Positions 51,701-62,043 of a stretch of 64,000 bases of DNA are shown here, piece after piece (position 1 is the stretch's first letter; every line of letters starts with the position of its first letter). The notes under the pieces were generated by a model, which saw only the letters and a list, made by a program, of their open reading frames with translations, searched no databases and had not been told where the DNA came from. The DNA is from CAVRCA01 sp965218045. GTDB lineage: Bacteria > Pseudomonadota > Alphaproteobacteria > Acetobacterales > Acetobacteraceae. The stretch is from contig CBDCJX010000009.1 in NCBI GenBank assembly GCA_965218045.1, positions 62,001 to 126,000 of the forward strand. The letters run 5' to 3'. The translations under genes and the position numbers were made by a program.

Positions 51701-52471
51701 ATGAAGCTGCGCCTGCGACAGATCTGCCTGGTGGCGCCCGAACTGGAGCCCGCGACCGACGAATTGGCCAAGGTGCTCGGTCTGGCCGTCTGCTATCGCG
51801 ACGACGCGGTCGCCAAGTATGGGCTGGTCAATGCGGTGATGCCGGTCGGGTCGTGCTTCCTCGAAGTGGTGGCGCCGACCGAGGAGGGGACCGCGGCGGG
51901 GCGGCATCTCGCCCGGCGCGGCGGCGCGGGCGGCTACATGGTGATCCTCGACTGCGACGATATTGGGTTCTGGGAACGGCGGGTCCATGAGCAGGGTGTG
52001 CGCGTGGCCAACGATATCGACCATGAGGGCCAGTATCGCGGCTTGCAGCTGCACCCGCGCGACACCGGCGGGGCGCTGCTGGAGATCAACTGGACGCTTG
52101 GTGGAGCAGCGCTGGACGGGCCCTACCACCCGGCGGGTCCGGACTGGCGATCGGCGGTCCGCACCGATCGGGTCGCCGAACTGCTCGGCGCCGAAATCCA
52201 GGCCGCCCATCCCGCCGACCTGGCGGAACGCTGGTCCACCTTGCTCGACCGGCCGGTCCACCGGGATCGCTCGGGAGCCGCGCGCATCGACCTCGATCTC
52301 GGCTTCATCCGCTTCGTGGCGGCGATCGACGGGCGCGGCGAGGGATTGTCCGGCATCGACCTGCGCGTCGTCGACCGCGACGCCGTCCGCGATGCCGCCG
52401 CGACCCTCGGCGTGGTGGTGACGGACGACATGATAAAACTGTGCGGCACCCGCATCCGGCTCGACCCGTAG
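51701..52471 (+). CDS. VOC-family (glyoxalase-like) protein
   Basis: A 256-residue protein with two vicinal-oxygen-chelate modules. LRLRQICLVAPELEPATDEL starts the first and GLVNAVMPVGSCFLEVVAPT ends its strand. Bacterial members act as dioxygenases, isomerases or glyoxalases; no metal set can be assigned. It resembles a glyoxalase-like domain group. The ATG at 51701 follows AAGGAGAAGCC. It is divergent from the MFS gene and 33 bases upstream of the solute-binding protein. Confidence 0.85.
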   Translation: MKLRLRQICLVAPELEPATDELAKVLGLAVCYRDDAVAKYGLVNAVMPVGSCFLEVVAPTEEGTAAGRHLARRGGAGGYMVILDCDDIGFWERRVHEQGVRVANDIDHEGQYRGLQLHPRDTGGALLEINWTLGGAALDGPYHPAGPDWRSAVRTDRVAELLGAEIQAAHPADLAERWSTLLDRPVHRDRSGAARIDLDLGFIRFVAAIDGRGEGLSGIDLRVVDRDAVRDAAATLGVVVTDDMIKLCGTRIRLDP

Positions 52472-52504
52472 CCACCACCGTTCACTGCTTTGGAGAGTTC
52501 CGCC

Positions 52505-54094
52505 ATGCACCGACGCACGTTCCTCAAGACTGCCAGCGCCGGCGCGGCCGCCCTCGCCGCCCCCAACCTCGCGCGGGCGCAGGGGAACCGCGTCCTCAAG
52601 TTCATCCCGCAATCCGACCTGGCGGTGCTCGACCCGATCTGGACCACGGCGTACGTCACCCGCAATCACGGCTTCATGGTGTTCGACACGTTGTTCGGCA
52701 CCAACGGCAAGTTCCAGCCGTCGCCGCAGATGGCCGAGGGATACACGGTCGAGAATGACGGCAAGCTGGGTCGCATCACCTTGCGCGACGGGCTGAAATG
52801 GCACGACGGCGAGCCGGTCCTGGCGCGTGACTGCGTGGCCAGCATCCAGCGCTGGGGCAAGCGCGATGCGTTCGGCCAGACCTTGCTCGCCTACACCGAC
52901 GAGCTCAGCGCGCCGGATGACAAGACCATCCAGTTCCGCTTCAAGAAGCGGTTCGGCCTGCTGCCGGCAGCCCTCGGCAAGTCGCCTTCCAACTTCCCGG
53001 CGATGATGCCGGAGCGGCTCGCCAAGACGGATGCGTTCACCCAGGTCACCGAGATGGTCGGCAGCGGTCCGTACCGGTTCAACGCCCGCGAGCGCGTGCC
53101 GGGGCATCTGGTGGTCTACGAACGCTTCGCCGACTACAAGCCGCGCCCGAGCGGGACGCCCGATTGGACCGCCGGGCCGAAGATTGCCCATTTCGACCGG
53201 GTCGAATGGCAGATCATCCAGGACCAGTCGACCGCCGCCGCGGCGCTGCAAAGCAACGAGGTCGATTGGTGGGAGAACCCGACCAGCGATCTGCTGCCGC
53301 TGTTGCGACAGGCCGGCCATATCAAAGTCGAGGTGCAGGACCCGACCGGCCTGATCGCGTGCATGCGGCTCAATCATCTCACCGCGCCGTTCAACAATCC
53401 CGCGATCCGCCGCGCGATATTGAGAGCGGTCAACCAGGAGGACTTCACCATCGCGGTGGCGGGCGACGACCCGAAGATGCGCTACGTGCCGGCGGGCGTG
53501 TTCTGTCCGCACACGCCGATGGCGAGCGATGTCGGGCTCGACGTGTTTCGCGGCAAGCCCGACTACGACGCGGTGAAAAAGGCGATCGCGGCGGCCGGCT
53601 ACAACGGCGAGAAGGCCGTGCTGCTGGCGCCGACCGATTTCCCGATCCTCAAGGCGCTGGCGGATGTGTGCGCCGACACGATGCGCAAATCCGGTCTCGA
53701 TGTCGATTACCAGGCGATGGATTGGGGCACCGTCGTGCAGCGACGCGCCAAGAAGGACCCGACCGATCAGGGTGGCTGGAGCGTGTTCAACACGTTCTGG
53801 TCCGGCTTAGACCAGTTCAACCCGGCCGGTCATGCGTTCATTCGCGGCCAGGGCCCGTCGGGCGGCATACCGGGTTGGCCGACCAGCCCGCGTCTCGAGG
53901 AGCTACGGTCGGAGTGGTTCGACGCGCCGGACCTTGCCGCGCAGAAGCACATCTGCGAGCAGATGCAGCAGCAGGCGTTCGTCGACGTGCCGTACGTGCC
54001 GCTCGGCCAGGTGCTGACCGCCACCGCCTACCGCGACAGCATCACCGGTGTGCTGAACGGTTTTCCGCTGTTCTGGAACGTGCACCGGGTGTAA
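52505..54094 (+). CDS. ABC transporter solute-binding protein, peptide/nickel (DppA) family
   Basis: A 529-residue periplasmic family 5 solute-binding protein. A Tat-type signal (HRRTFLKTASAGAAALAAP) ends at AQG. Family features are LKFIPQSDLAVLDPIWTTAY, LRDGLKWHDGEPVLARDCV and AVNQEDFTIAVAGDDPKM. The ATG at 52505 is used. No permease or ATPase gene is adjacent, so it is an orphan or its partners are elsewhere. Cargo unknown. Confidence 0.92.
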   Translation: MHRRTFLKTASAGAAALAAPNLARAQGNRVLKFIPQSDLAVLDPIWTTAYVTRNHGFMVFDTLFGTNGKFQPSPQMAEGYTVENDGKLGRITLRDGLKWHDGEPVLARDCVASIQRWGKRDAFGQTLLAYTDELSAPDDKTIQFRFKKRFGLLPAALGKSPSNFPAMMPERLAKTDAFTQVTEMVGSGPYRFNARERVPGHLVVYERFADYKPRPSGTPDWTAGPKIAHFDRVEWQIIQDQSTAAAALQSNEVDWWENPTSDLLPLLRQAGHIKVEVQDPTGLIACMRLNHLTAPFNNPAIRRAILRAVNQEDFTIAVAGDDPKMRYVPAGVFCPHTPMASDVGLDVFRGKPDYDAVKKAIAAAGYNGEKAVLLAPTDFPILKALADVCADTMRKSGLDVDYQAMDWGTVVQRRAKKDPTDQGGWSVFNTFWSGLDQFNPAGHAFIRGQGPSGGIPGWPTSPRLEELRSEWFDAPDLAAQKHICEQMQQQAFVDVPYVPLGQVLTATAYRDSITGVLNGFPLFWNVHRV

Positions 54095-54122
54095 CCGCGC
54101 CTGGCGGCGATCAGACCCAGTT

Positions 54123-54893
54123 CTACCTCCACCCTCCGCCGCCATTCACGTAAACCGTGTCGGCGGTCATGAAGCCGCAGGCGTCGGAGCACATGAACAA
54201 CACCAGCTCGCCGATCTCGTCGGCCTCGCCGAAGCGCTTCATCGGCACGTCCTCGAGAAACCGCTGCACCACCTCCGGCGCGGTCTGCGCCGCCGACTGG
54301 AACGGCGTATTGATCGGGCCGGGCGAGATCGACAGGCAGCGGATGCCCTTGTCGGCGAACTCGCGCGCCACGCCCAGGGTCATCGTCAGCACCGCACCTT
54401 TTGCCGAGGCGTAGTGCACCGACGTGCCCGGGCCGCCACGCTTGTGCGACATGCTGGCAACGTTGACGATCACGCCGTGCCCGTTGTCGAGCATATGCGG
54501 CAGGATCGCCTGCATGGCATAGAACGTGCCCTTCACGTTGAGATCGTAGGTCTTCTCGAACAATGCGTCGTCGATATCGAGGAACTTCGCGCGGCGCAGC
54601 GCGGCACCCGCCGAGTTGAACTCGAAATGGATCGTCCCAAACGTGTCGATCGCGCGCTTGACCATGTCGTCGATCTGCGCGCGCGACGTCACGTCGGTGG
54701 CGACCGCGAGCGACTTGGCGCCGCCCTGCACCGCCTGCTCGGCGGTACGGCGCGCGCCTTCGGCGTCGATGTCGGCGCAGACCACGTTGGCGCCCTCGCG
54801 CGCGAAGATCAGCGCCGTGGCGCGGCCGATGCCGCTCGCCGCGCCGGTGATGATGATGGTCTTGTTCTGGAAGTAGTCTGGCGTCTTGGGCAT
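54123..54893 (-). CDS. Short-chain dehydrogenase/reductase
   Basis: A 256-residue classical SDR: loop TGAASGIGRA, NSAGAALRRA region, catalytic Ser (NVASMSHKRGG) and YASAK, and the PGPINTPFQ segment. It ends DTVYVNGGGGWR, typical of SDRs. It starts at 54893 and precedes, in other genes of the run, an isomerase and hydratase; the reaction is unknown. Confidence 0.9.
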   Translation of the reverse strand: MPKTPDYFQNKTIIITGAASGIGRATALIFAREGANVVCADIDAEGARRTAEQAVQGGAKSLAVATDVTSRAQIDDMVKRAIDTFGTIHFEFNSAGAALRRAKFLDIDDALFEKTYDLNVKGTFYAMQAILPHMLDNGHGVIVNVASMSHKRGGPGTSVHYASAKGAVLTMTLGVAREFADKGIRCLSISPGPINTPFQSAAQTAPEVVQRFLEDVPMKRFGEADEIGELVLFMCSDACGFMTADTVYVNGGGGWR

Positions 54894-54962
54894 CGATCCC
54901 GTTCCCTCTCTGCTGCTCAGGCGACCTCGGTGCCGCCGTTCATGTCGATCACCGCGCCCCCG

Positions 54963-55568
54963 TCAGCCCCGCGCGAGGCGGCGTTCGACGAATTCCAGCC
55001 GGTCCTGACCCCAGAAGATCTCGTCGCCGATGGCGTAGCTCGGCGCGCCGAACACGCCCCGGCCGAGGGCGGTTTGCGTGTCCGCGTCGCGTCGCTCGGC
55101 CCAGCGCGGATCATCGCCCAGTTGCAGCACCCGATCCGCGTCCAGCCCGACATCGCTGATCAGCCCGGCGAGCGTCGCCCTGTCGCCGGTGTCCTTCTCC
55201 TCCTGCCACAACGCCTTCAGCACGCGATGCGCAAGCGCGATCGCCTGCCTCTCGCCGACCGTCTCGCGCACCGCGATGCAGCAGCTCGCCGGCAGCTTCT
55301 CGTTGGCCGGGAAGAAACGCGGCTCCAGGGTGATCGGAATGCCGAGATGGTCGCGCCAGCGCCGCAGCTCCATCATCCGATACGCCTGGCGTTGCGGCGA
55401 TCGTTTCGGCAGCGGCAGGCCGCCGCTCGCTGGAAAGATCGTGCCGAAATCGACCGGCCAGATGCGCAAGTTGGCGCCGTGCTTGGCCGTCATCGCCTCG
55501 ATGCGCGCGGCACCGAGATGCGTCCACGGCGAGTTCAGCGAGGCGTAGTAGTCCACATGCAGCGCCAC
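54963..55568 (-). CDS. 2-hydroxychromene-2-carboxylate isomerase-like protein (DsbA fold)
   Basis: A 201-residue DsbA-like protein of the HCCA isomerase group, which acts in naphthalene-type degradation using glutathione. The start VALHVDYYASLNSPWTHLG has the conserved Ser-Pro near the active site, then RIWPVDFGTIFPASGG and GRGVFGAPSYAIGDEIFWGQ with the cis-Pro. The GTG at 55568 is used. It follows the enoyl-CoA hydratase by 10 bases. Confidence 0.88.
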   Translation of the reverse strand: MALHVDYYASLNSPWTHLGAARIEAMTAKHGANLRIWPVDFGTIFPASGGLPLPKRSPQRQAYRMMELRRWRDHLGIPITLEPRFFPANEKLPASCCIAVRETVGERQAIALAHRVLKALWQEEKDTGDRATLAGLISDVGLDADRVLQLGDDPRWAERRDADTQTALGRGVFGAPSYAIGDEIFWGQDRLEFVERRLARG

Positions 55569-55578
55569 GATCAAACCC

Positions 55579-56358
55579 TCACTTGTTCTGCCAATCGGGT
55601 TTGCGCTTCTCGGCGAAGGCTTTCGGCCCCTCGACGTAGTCCTGGCTCTCGGCGTTGGCCTTCTGCGCCGGATACGCCGTGCGCATCGCCTGTTCGAGCG
55701 AGGGCTCGTCGAGCCCCAAATATGCCGCCTGCTTGGACGCCCGCACCGCCATCGGCGAGCATTCCAGCACGAGTGCCGCCCAGCGCTTCGCACCCGCCAG
55801 CGCCTGACCCGCCGGCACGACTTCGTTGACGAAGCCGAGCTCCTTGCCCTCTTGTGCCGGCACCCGTCGTCCGGTCAGGATCATGCCCATCGCCTGCATG
55901 CGCGGGATCATGCGCGGCAGCCGGTGCACGCCGCCGGCGCCGGCGATCAGCCCGACGCGCGGCTCGGGCAACGCGAACACCGCGTTCTCGGATGCGATGA
56001 TGATGTCGCAGGCTAGGGCGATCTCGAACCCGCCGCCCATCGCCACCCCGTTCACCGCGGCGATCAGCGGCTTTTCGAGATCGAAGCGCGAGGTGAGGCC
56101 GGCGAAGCCCGAGCGCACCGGCGGCCCGCGCCGGCCGGCGGCCTGCACCTTGAGGTCGTTGCCCGCCGAGAACGCGCGCTCGCCGGCACCGGTGACGATG
56201 CCGACCCAGAGATCATCGCGCGCCGCGAACTCATCCCACACCTGTTCGAGCTCCTGATGCGCGTCGCTGTGCAGCGCGTTCAGCACCTCGGGGCGGTTCA
56301 AAGTGACGATGCGCAGCCGACCCTCGTCCTCGACCTTGCAGAACCGATACTCCGTCAT
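55579..56358 (-). CDS. Enoyl-CoA hydratase/isomerase family protein
   Basis: A 259-residue crotonase. RLRIVTLNRPEVLNALHSDA, RAFSAGNDLKVQAAG and VNGVAMGGGFEIALACD give the oxyanion and substrate segments; a conserved Glu is in LPEPRVGL. The ATG at 56358 is used. Placed between a CoA-transferase and an isomerase gene, it probably hydrates an acyl-CoA of the same pathway. Confidence 0.92.
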   Translation of the reverse strand: MTEYRFCKVEDEGRLRIVTLNRPEVLNALHSDAHQELEQVWDEFAARDDLWVGIVTGAGERAFSAGNDLKVQAAGRRGPPVRSGFAGLTSRFDLEKPLIAAVNGVAMGGGFEIALACDIIIASENAVFALPEPRVGLIAGAGGVHRLPRMIPRMQAMGMILTGRRVPAQEGKELGFVNEVVPAGQALAGAKRWAALVLECSPMAVRASKQAAYLGLDEPSLEQAMRTAYPAQKANAESQDYVEGPKAFAEKRKPDWQNK

Positions 56359-56390
56359 GGCGGTTTTCCTTCCCTGTCGTGCGTGCTGTC

Positions 56391-57593
<1,203 letters not shown>

Positions 57594-57748
57594 GACCCTC
57601 GCCCTCCCGCGACCCCGCGCCGCAACACTCCGCCAAGCCATCCCGTGCGGCAAGCCCCGGTCGCTGGCTTGACAAGCGCGCGGCGCGGGCCGGGAATTGC
57701 CGTACTGGAGGTCGACGGACGCGACTCTCCGGACTGGAGGAGTGGACC

Positions 57749-58030
57749 ATGAAGGCAACCCTGAACGATCGCGTGGTCGCCGAAAGCGACGACATCGTGG
57801 AATCTGGCGGCTACCGGTATTTCCCGGCCGGGTCGGTGCGGATGGAGATGCTGGAGAAGACGGAGAAAACGGAGTCCGATCGCGCCTGTCCGCACGGCGT
57901 GCAGTTCTACGACGTGCTGAATGACGGGCAGCGCCATCCGCGCGCGGCATGGTCGTACGAATCACCGCGCCCGTCCATGGCACAGGTGGGCGGACGCTTC
58001 GGCTTCTGGGAAGACGTCAAGGTCGGCTGA
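57749..58030 (+). CDS. DUF427-family small protein
   Basis: A 93-residue protein of DUF427: MKATLNDRVVAESDDIV, YRYFPAGSVRMEML, CPHGVQFYDV and a C-terminal AWSYESPRP. The family is small and of unknown function, found in many proteobacteria. TGGAGGAG precedes the ATG at 57749. It is divergent from the CoA-transferase gene and followed by an SDR. Confidence 0.88.
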   Translation: MKATLNDRVVAESDDIVESGGYRYFPAGSVRMEMLEKTEKTESDRACPHGVQFYDVLNDGQRHPRAAWSYESPRPSMAQVGGRFGFWEDVKVG

Positions 58031-58106
58031 GCCGCCGGGCTCGCCATCTTGCACCAGACCGCGAGAACGCGACAATGCGCGCGCGAATGCAAGGGAGGAG
58101 CGCATC

Positions 58107-58802
58107 ATGGCGCGGGTCGCGGTCATCACCGGCAGCAACGGACGCATCGGGCAGGCATCGTGCGTGCGGCTGGCGCGGGAAGGTTTGCTCGCGGTGGGTA
58201 TCGACGTCGGTCTGTCGGCCGCGGGAAACTGGCCGCATTTCCAGTGCGACCTCGCCGATCTCGAGCAGATGCGTGAGACCTTCGCCAAAATCGAGAGCGA
58301 GCACGGGCTGGTCCGCGTGCTGTTCAACAATGCCGGCATCTACCATGACGGCACCGACTTCCTCGACGCCAGTCCGGACGGCTTCGACAGCACGTTCGAC
58401 GTCAATATGCGCACGCCGTTCTTCGCCACCCAGCTGGTCGCCAAACGGCTGATCGCCTCGGACCAAACCGGCGCCATCGTCAACACGGCCTCGCTCGCCG
58501 GCCAGGCCGGCAGTGCCGTGGTCGATTACGGGGCGGCGAAGGCGGCGCTGATCAACTTCACTCGCAGTGCCGCGCGCGCGCTCGGGCCGCGCGGCATCCG
58601 CGTCAACGCGATCGCGCCCGGGCTGATCGACACGGCGATGGGCGCGCGCGTGGGCGAGGCCAGCCGGACGCGCATGCTGACACAGAGCGCGCTCCGGCGG
58701 ATCGGCACGCCGGAGGAGATCGCCAACGTCGTGAACTTCCTCGCCAGCGACGAGTCGTCGTTCGTGACGGGTGCAACGATCGACGTGAACGGCGGCATCT
58801 GA
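58107..58802 (+). CDS. Short-chain dehydrogenase/reductase
   Basis: A 231-residue classical SDR: TGSNGRIGQA loop (the glycine pattern TGxxxxIG is kept), NNAGIYHDG, Ser in NTASLAGQAGS, YGAAK, and IAPGLIDTAM. The end GATIDVNGGI is typical of 3-oxoacyl reductase-like members. The ATG at 58107 is preceded by GGGAGGAG. It is 76 bases after the DUF427 gene. Confidence 0.9.
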   Translation: MARVAVITGSNGRIGQASCVRLAREGLLAVGIDVGLSAAGNWPHFQCDLADLEQMRETFAKIESEHGLVRVLFNNAGIYHDGTDFLDASPDGFDSTFDVNMRTPFFATQLVAKRLIASDQTGAIVNTASLAGQAGSAVVDYGAAKAALINFTRSAARALGPRGIRVNAIAPGLIDTAMGARVGEASRTRMLTQSALRRIGTPEEIANVVNFLASDESSFVTGATIDVNGGI

Positions 58803-58853
58803 GGCCAGCACTCGCCACGGGCCCGAGCTGGGCCGGCGGATGCCCGGCTCGGC

Positions 58854-59255
58854 CTATTTCAGCTCCTTGCCGGCAAGCTCGCCGTCGAGGAACTTGTTGG
58901 GCTTGAGAAAGAACGACAACACGAGCGCGCCGTTCGGAGCGCGCGCGACGTGCTGGTTGCCCGGCGGCCGCCAGACATAGTTGCCGCTGAGCACGGTGCC
59001 CTCCTCGTCCACGATGCTGCCCTCCAGCACGAAGGTCTGCTCGATCTCGACGTGCTCGTGGCGGGCAAGAGCCGTGTTCGGGGCCCAGCGGAACAACGCG
59101 GTCAGCAGCCCGGTCTCGGGCTCTTCGAGCAGCACCTTCATGTCGATCCCGGGGGTCGGGGTCGGCTTCCAGGGCAAGCTCGCTACGTCGACGTAGCGCG
59201 AATCCTGCGGTCCAAGACGGTCCTCGTCGGCAAGGAATGGCGTATGGGCGGGCAT
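58854..59255 (-). CDS. Cupin-domain protein (2,4'-dihydroxyacetophenone dioxygenase-like)
   Basis: A 133-residue single cupin barrel. The metal motif is in ARHEHVEIEQTFVLEGSIV (two His, Glu), and the second cupin motif ends in PPGNQHVARAPNG. It resembles the 2,4'-dihydroxyacetophenone dioxygenase-type cupin family, but the substrate is not assigned. The ATG at 59255 is used. It closes the catabolic region. Confidence 0.85.
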   Translation of the reverse strand: MPAHTPFLADEDRLGPQDSRYVDVASLPWKPTPTPGIDMKVLLEEPETGLLTALFRWAPNTALARHEHVEIEQTFVLEGSIVDEEGTVLSGNYVWRPPGNQHVARAPNGALVLSFFLKPNKFLDGELAGKELK

Positions 59256-59428
59256 GGCGCGGCTCCGTTTCCAAAGGCGGCATAGCGTCACCGGTTCGCG
59301 TCGGAAGATCAACCGCCGCGCATGGATCACTCACTCACGGCGGACGCGGCGCCAGCGGCAAACTTGCAAATGGACAGGAAGCCTCGATTATCATTCCGCT
59401 CCACTCTTGCATCCGACAAGGCATCGAC

Positions 59429-61102
59429 TTGGACAGCACCCTCGATCACCGCGCCGCCAGCATCCAACATCGGCCAAACCCGGCCGAGACGCGACGCCTC
59501 AAGCTGCTGTTCATGCACCCGAAAACCCTGGTGGATTCCTGGCCGCTGCCGGTCGACACGCTTGGCGAGATCGTGAAATATCCGAGCGCGGTCTACCCGA
59601 TCCTCGCCGCCACCATCGCCGACCTGCCGGTCGACGTCGAGATCTTCGACGGTTACGTCTCGCGTGAAACTTTCGCCGGCTACAAGCGGCGGCTGCGATC
59701 CCCGGACATCATCGCCATCTCCTGCATGTCGCCGCTGAAGGCGCTCGACACGGAGCTGTCGATCAAGCTTGTCAAGCAGCTCAATCCGCGGGTTCGCATC
59801 ATTGTCGGCGGCAATCACGCGACGGCCTGGCCCGAGCGCTGGCTTGCCGCCGGAGTCGATTTCGTCGTGGTCGGCGAGGGCGAAATCCCGTTCCGCAGCC
59901 TGATCGAGAAGTTGCTGGCCGGGAATACGTCGTATCATGAGGTGCCTAACTTGTATTGGAGTGAGGGCGGCGCGCCCCGCCGCTCCAGCGCGGCGCTTCC
60001 CGTCCACGACCTGAACGCCGCGCCGCTGCCGAAATGGGACGGCTTTGACCTGCGGCCCTACGGCATGGGACTGAGCCGGGGGCGCGGCGCCGCGGTGGAG
60101 ATCTCGCGTGGCTGCCCGCATCGCTGCGACTTCTGCAACATCAACACGTTCTGGAGCTACAAGCAGCGCTACAAGACGGTCGAGCGGGTGATCGAGGAGC
60201 TGCGCCATCTGCGAGCGCGAGGCGTGCGGGAGTTCATCTTCACCGACGATAATTTCGGCGGCAACGAGCGTCACACCGTCGCACTGCTCCAGGCGATGAT
60301 CGAACACAAGCTCGACCTGCGGTTCGGCTGCTTCCTGCGTGGTGACACGGTGCATCGCAACCCGGAATTCGCGGCGCTGGCCGCGCGAGCCGGGATGCGG
60401 TTCTGCATGATGGGCATCGAATCGCTCGATCCGTCCTGGCTGAAGCAGCACCGCAAGGGTGTCCGCGCGCCGGACGCGGTGCGGATGTACGGCTCGGTGT
60501 ACGAGACTTTGCGCGCGCAAGGCATCTTCGTGGTCGGCCTGTTCATCTGTCCGCCCTCGGATCAGCCCGAGCCGGCCTCGGGTCTCGGAGGCGCCGGGGT
60601 GGTGTGCGACTATCGGCTATCGGCCGACCTCGTGGCGCTGCGGGGCAGCGGCATCTACGAGGAGCTTCAGCAGAAGGGCAGGGTCTCGAAGGACATGTTC
60701 TATCACGACTGGAGCCTGACCAGCATCGTCCTGGAGAACGGCGCCGCGCAGCGGATCCAGGGTTCGTTCGCCGATCTGCTGCGGGAAAATTTCTCCGCGT
60801 TTGCGTTGCGCTCGGCGGTCTCCCGCTCGTCGGTCGCGCGACGGTTTCGCTGGCGTCCGCTCGGCATCGTGCTCGAACGGCTGCTTTGCACGACGCGTGC
60901 CGACATGCGTTGCCATCGCCTCGCGCGCGCCGCTGAGCTTACGATGCAGCAGCGGCAGGACCGCATGGTGGCCGAGGTACTCGACCCGGGCACGGTGGAA
61001 CGGATGGCGCGACGGCGCCGCTGGACCAGCCCGCTTTCGTTGCGCACCGGTCTGTGGTCGGGGACGCGCGTGCGGGTATCCAAGGCGGCTCGGACGGGAT
61101 GA
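59429..61102 (+). CDS. B12-binding-type radical SAM protein
   Basis: A 557-residue protein. The N-terminal half resembles a cobalamin-binding fold (DIIAISCMSPL, VRIIVGGNHATAW, VDFVVVGEGE). The radical SAM Cys229, Cys233 and Cys236 sit in SRGCPHRCDFCNIN, followed by FIFTDDNFGGNERH. The C-terminus is variable. This superfamily includes methyltransferases and hopanoid and tetrapyrrole enzymes; the reaction is unknown. The start is uncertain: TTG at 59429 gives a fitting N-terminus. Residues around 60545-60640 read unusually Gly/Pro-rich for the family. Confidence 0.85.
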   Translation: MDSTLDHRAASIQHRPNPAETRRLKLLFMHPKTLVDSWPLPVDTLGEIVKYPSAVYPILAATIADLPVDVEIFDGYVSRETFAGYKRRLRSPDIIAISCMSPLKALDTELSIKLVKQLNPRVRIIVGGNHATAWPERWLAAGVDFVVVGEGEIPFRSLIEKLLAGNTSYHEVPNLYWSEGGAPRRSSAALPVHDLNAAPLPKWDGFDLRPYGMGLSRGRGAAVEISRGCPHRCDFCNINTFWSYKQRYKTVERVIEELRHLRARGVREFIFTDDNFGGNERHTVALLQAMIEHKLDLRFGCFLRGDTVHRNPEFAALAARAGMRFCMMGIESLDPSWLKQHRKGVRAPDAVRMYGSVYETLRAQGIFVVGLFICPPSDQPEPASGLGGAGVVCDYRLSADLVALRGSGIYEELQQKGRVSKDMFYHDWSLTSIVLENGAAQRIQGSFADLLRENFSAFALRSAVSRSSVARRFRWRPLGIVLERLLCTTRADMRCHRLARAAELTMQQRQDRMVAEVLDPGTVERMARRRRWTSPLSLRTGLWSGTRVRVSKAARTG

Positions 61103-61148
61103 CGACGCCACGTGCCGCCTGGCCGTTCACGTTGCCAACGATTGCATA

Positions 61149-61164
61149 GTGGCAACTTTGCCAC
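61149..61164. repeat. Small inverted repeat between the radical SAM gene and aqpZ
   Basis: GTGGCA and TGCCAC pair around ACTT, giving a 6-bp stem. It lies in the 177-base gap upstream of aqpZ and lacks a T-run. It might be an operator or a weak transcript-end structure. Confidence 0.3.
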
Positions 61165-61279
61165 ACTCGAACGATAGTCCGCCGTCGAGGCCTTGTCGTT
61201 TTCGCCGGATTGCCAGCTATTTGTCGCCGGCCACTTCATAGAAGCGGCAGCGAGAACGTCGGGCGCTGTTTGGAGGACG

Positions 61280-62029
61280 ATGGACGTGGAGATAGACACG
61301 GGCAGGCGGGTGACCGCCGAATTCTTCGGAACGTTCTGGCTTGTGTTCGGCGGCTGCGGAAGCGCGGTGCTGGCTGCCGCTTTTCCGGCGCTGGGCATCG
61401 GCTTTCTCGGAGTGGCGTTCGCATTCGGACTGACCGTGCTCAGCATGGCTTACGCCGTCGGTCACATATCTGGCGGGCACTTCAATCCGGCGGTGACGGT
61501 CGGCCTCTGGGCGTCGGGACACTGCGCGAACAAGCACGTCGTTCCCTACATCGTCGCCCAGGTAGTTGGCGCTGTCGTCGCCGCGTTCGTGCTTTGGGAG
61601 ATCGCGTCGGGCAAGCCGGGCTGGACGCCGGACGGGTTCGCATCGAACGGCTATGGCGATCTTAGCCCCGGCAAATACAGCCTGGCGGCGTGTTTCGTGA
61701 CCGAGATCGTGATGACGTTCTTCTTCCTGTTCATCATTATCGGCACAACGTCGAAAGGTGCGGCCACAGGATTCGCCGGCATTCCGATCGGGCTCGCGCT
61801 TACCCTGATCCATCTTGTCTCGATTCCCGTAACGAACACCTCGGTCAATCCGGCCCGCAGCACGGGACCCGCGCTGTTCGCGGGGGGCGCCTATATCGGC
61901 CAGCTCTGGCTGTTCTGGGTCGCGCCATTGGTGGGCGCGGCCATCGCTGGCTTTCTGACCCGCTGGATGTACGCGCCAGAAAAGATCGTTGGCACCATCG
62001 TCATCGAGGAGCGGCAAGTAGCACCGTAA
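61280..62029 (+). CDS. aqpZ: Aquaporin Z
   Basis: A 249-residue water channel with six membrane helices. The two pore NPA motifs are in GGHFNPAVTVGLW and TSVNPARSTGPALF, and TAEFFGTFWLVFGGCGSAVL starts the protein. The Arg after the second NPA and small pore residues fit a water-selective AqpZ. The ATG at 61280 follows TGGAGGAC. It is convergent with the SHOCT gene 14 bases on. Confidence 0.95.
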   Translation: MDVEIDTGRRVTAEFFGTFWLVFGGCGSAVLAAAFPALGIGFLGVAFAFGLTVLSMAYAVGHISGGHFNPAVTVGLWASGHCANKHVVPYIVAQVVGAVVAAFVLWEIASGKPGWTPDGFASNGYGDLSPGKYSLAACFVTEIVMTFFFLFIIIGTTSKGAATGFAGIPIGLALTLIHLVSIPVTNTSVNPARSTGPALFAGGAYIGQLWLFWVAPLVGAAIAGFLTRWMYAPEKIVGTIVIEERQVAP

Positions 62030-62043
62030 CCCGAGTGCGCTGG

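Noticed and set aside
51557..53512. 651-residue minus-strand open frame over the VOC and solute-binding protein genes
   Set aside because: It runs antisense to two well-recognised genes and has no start support or motifs.
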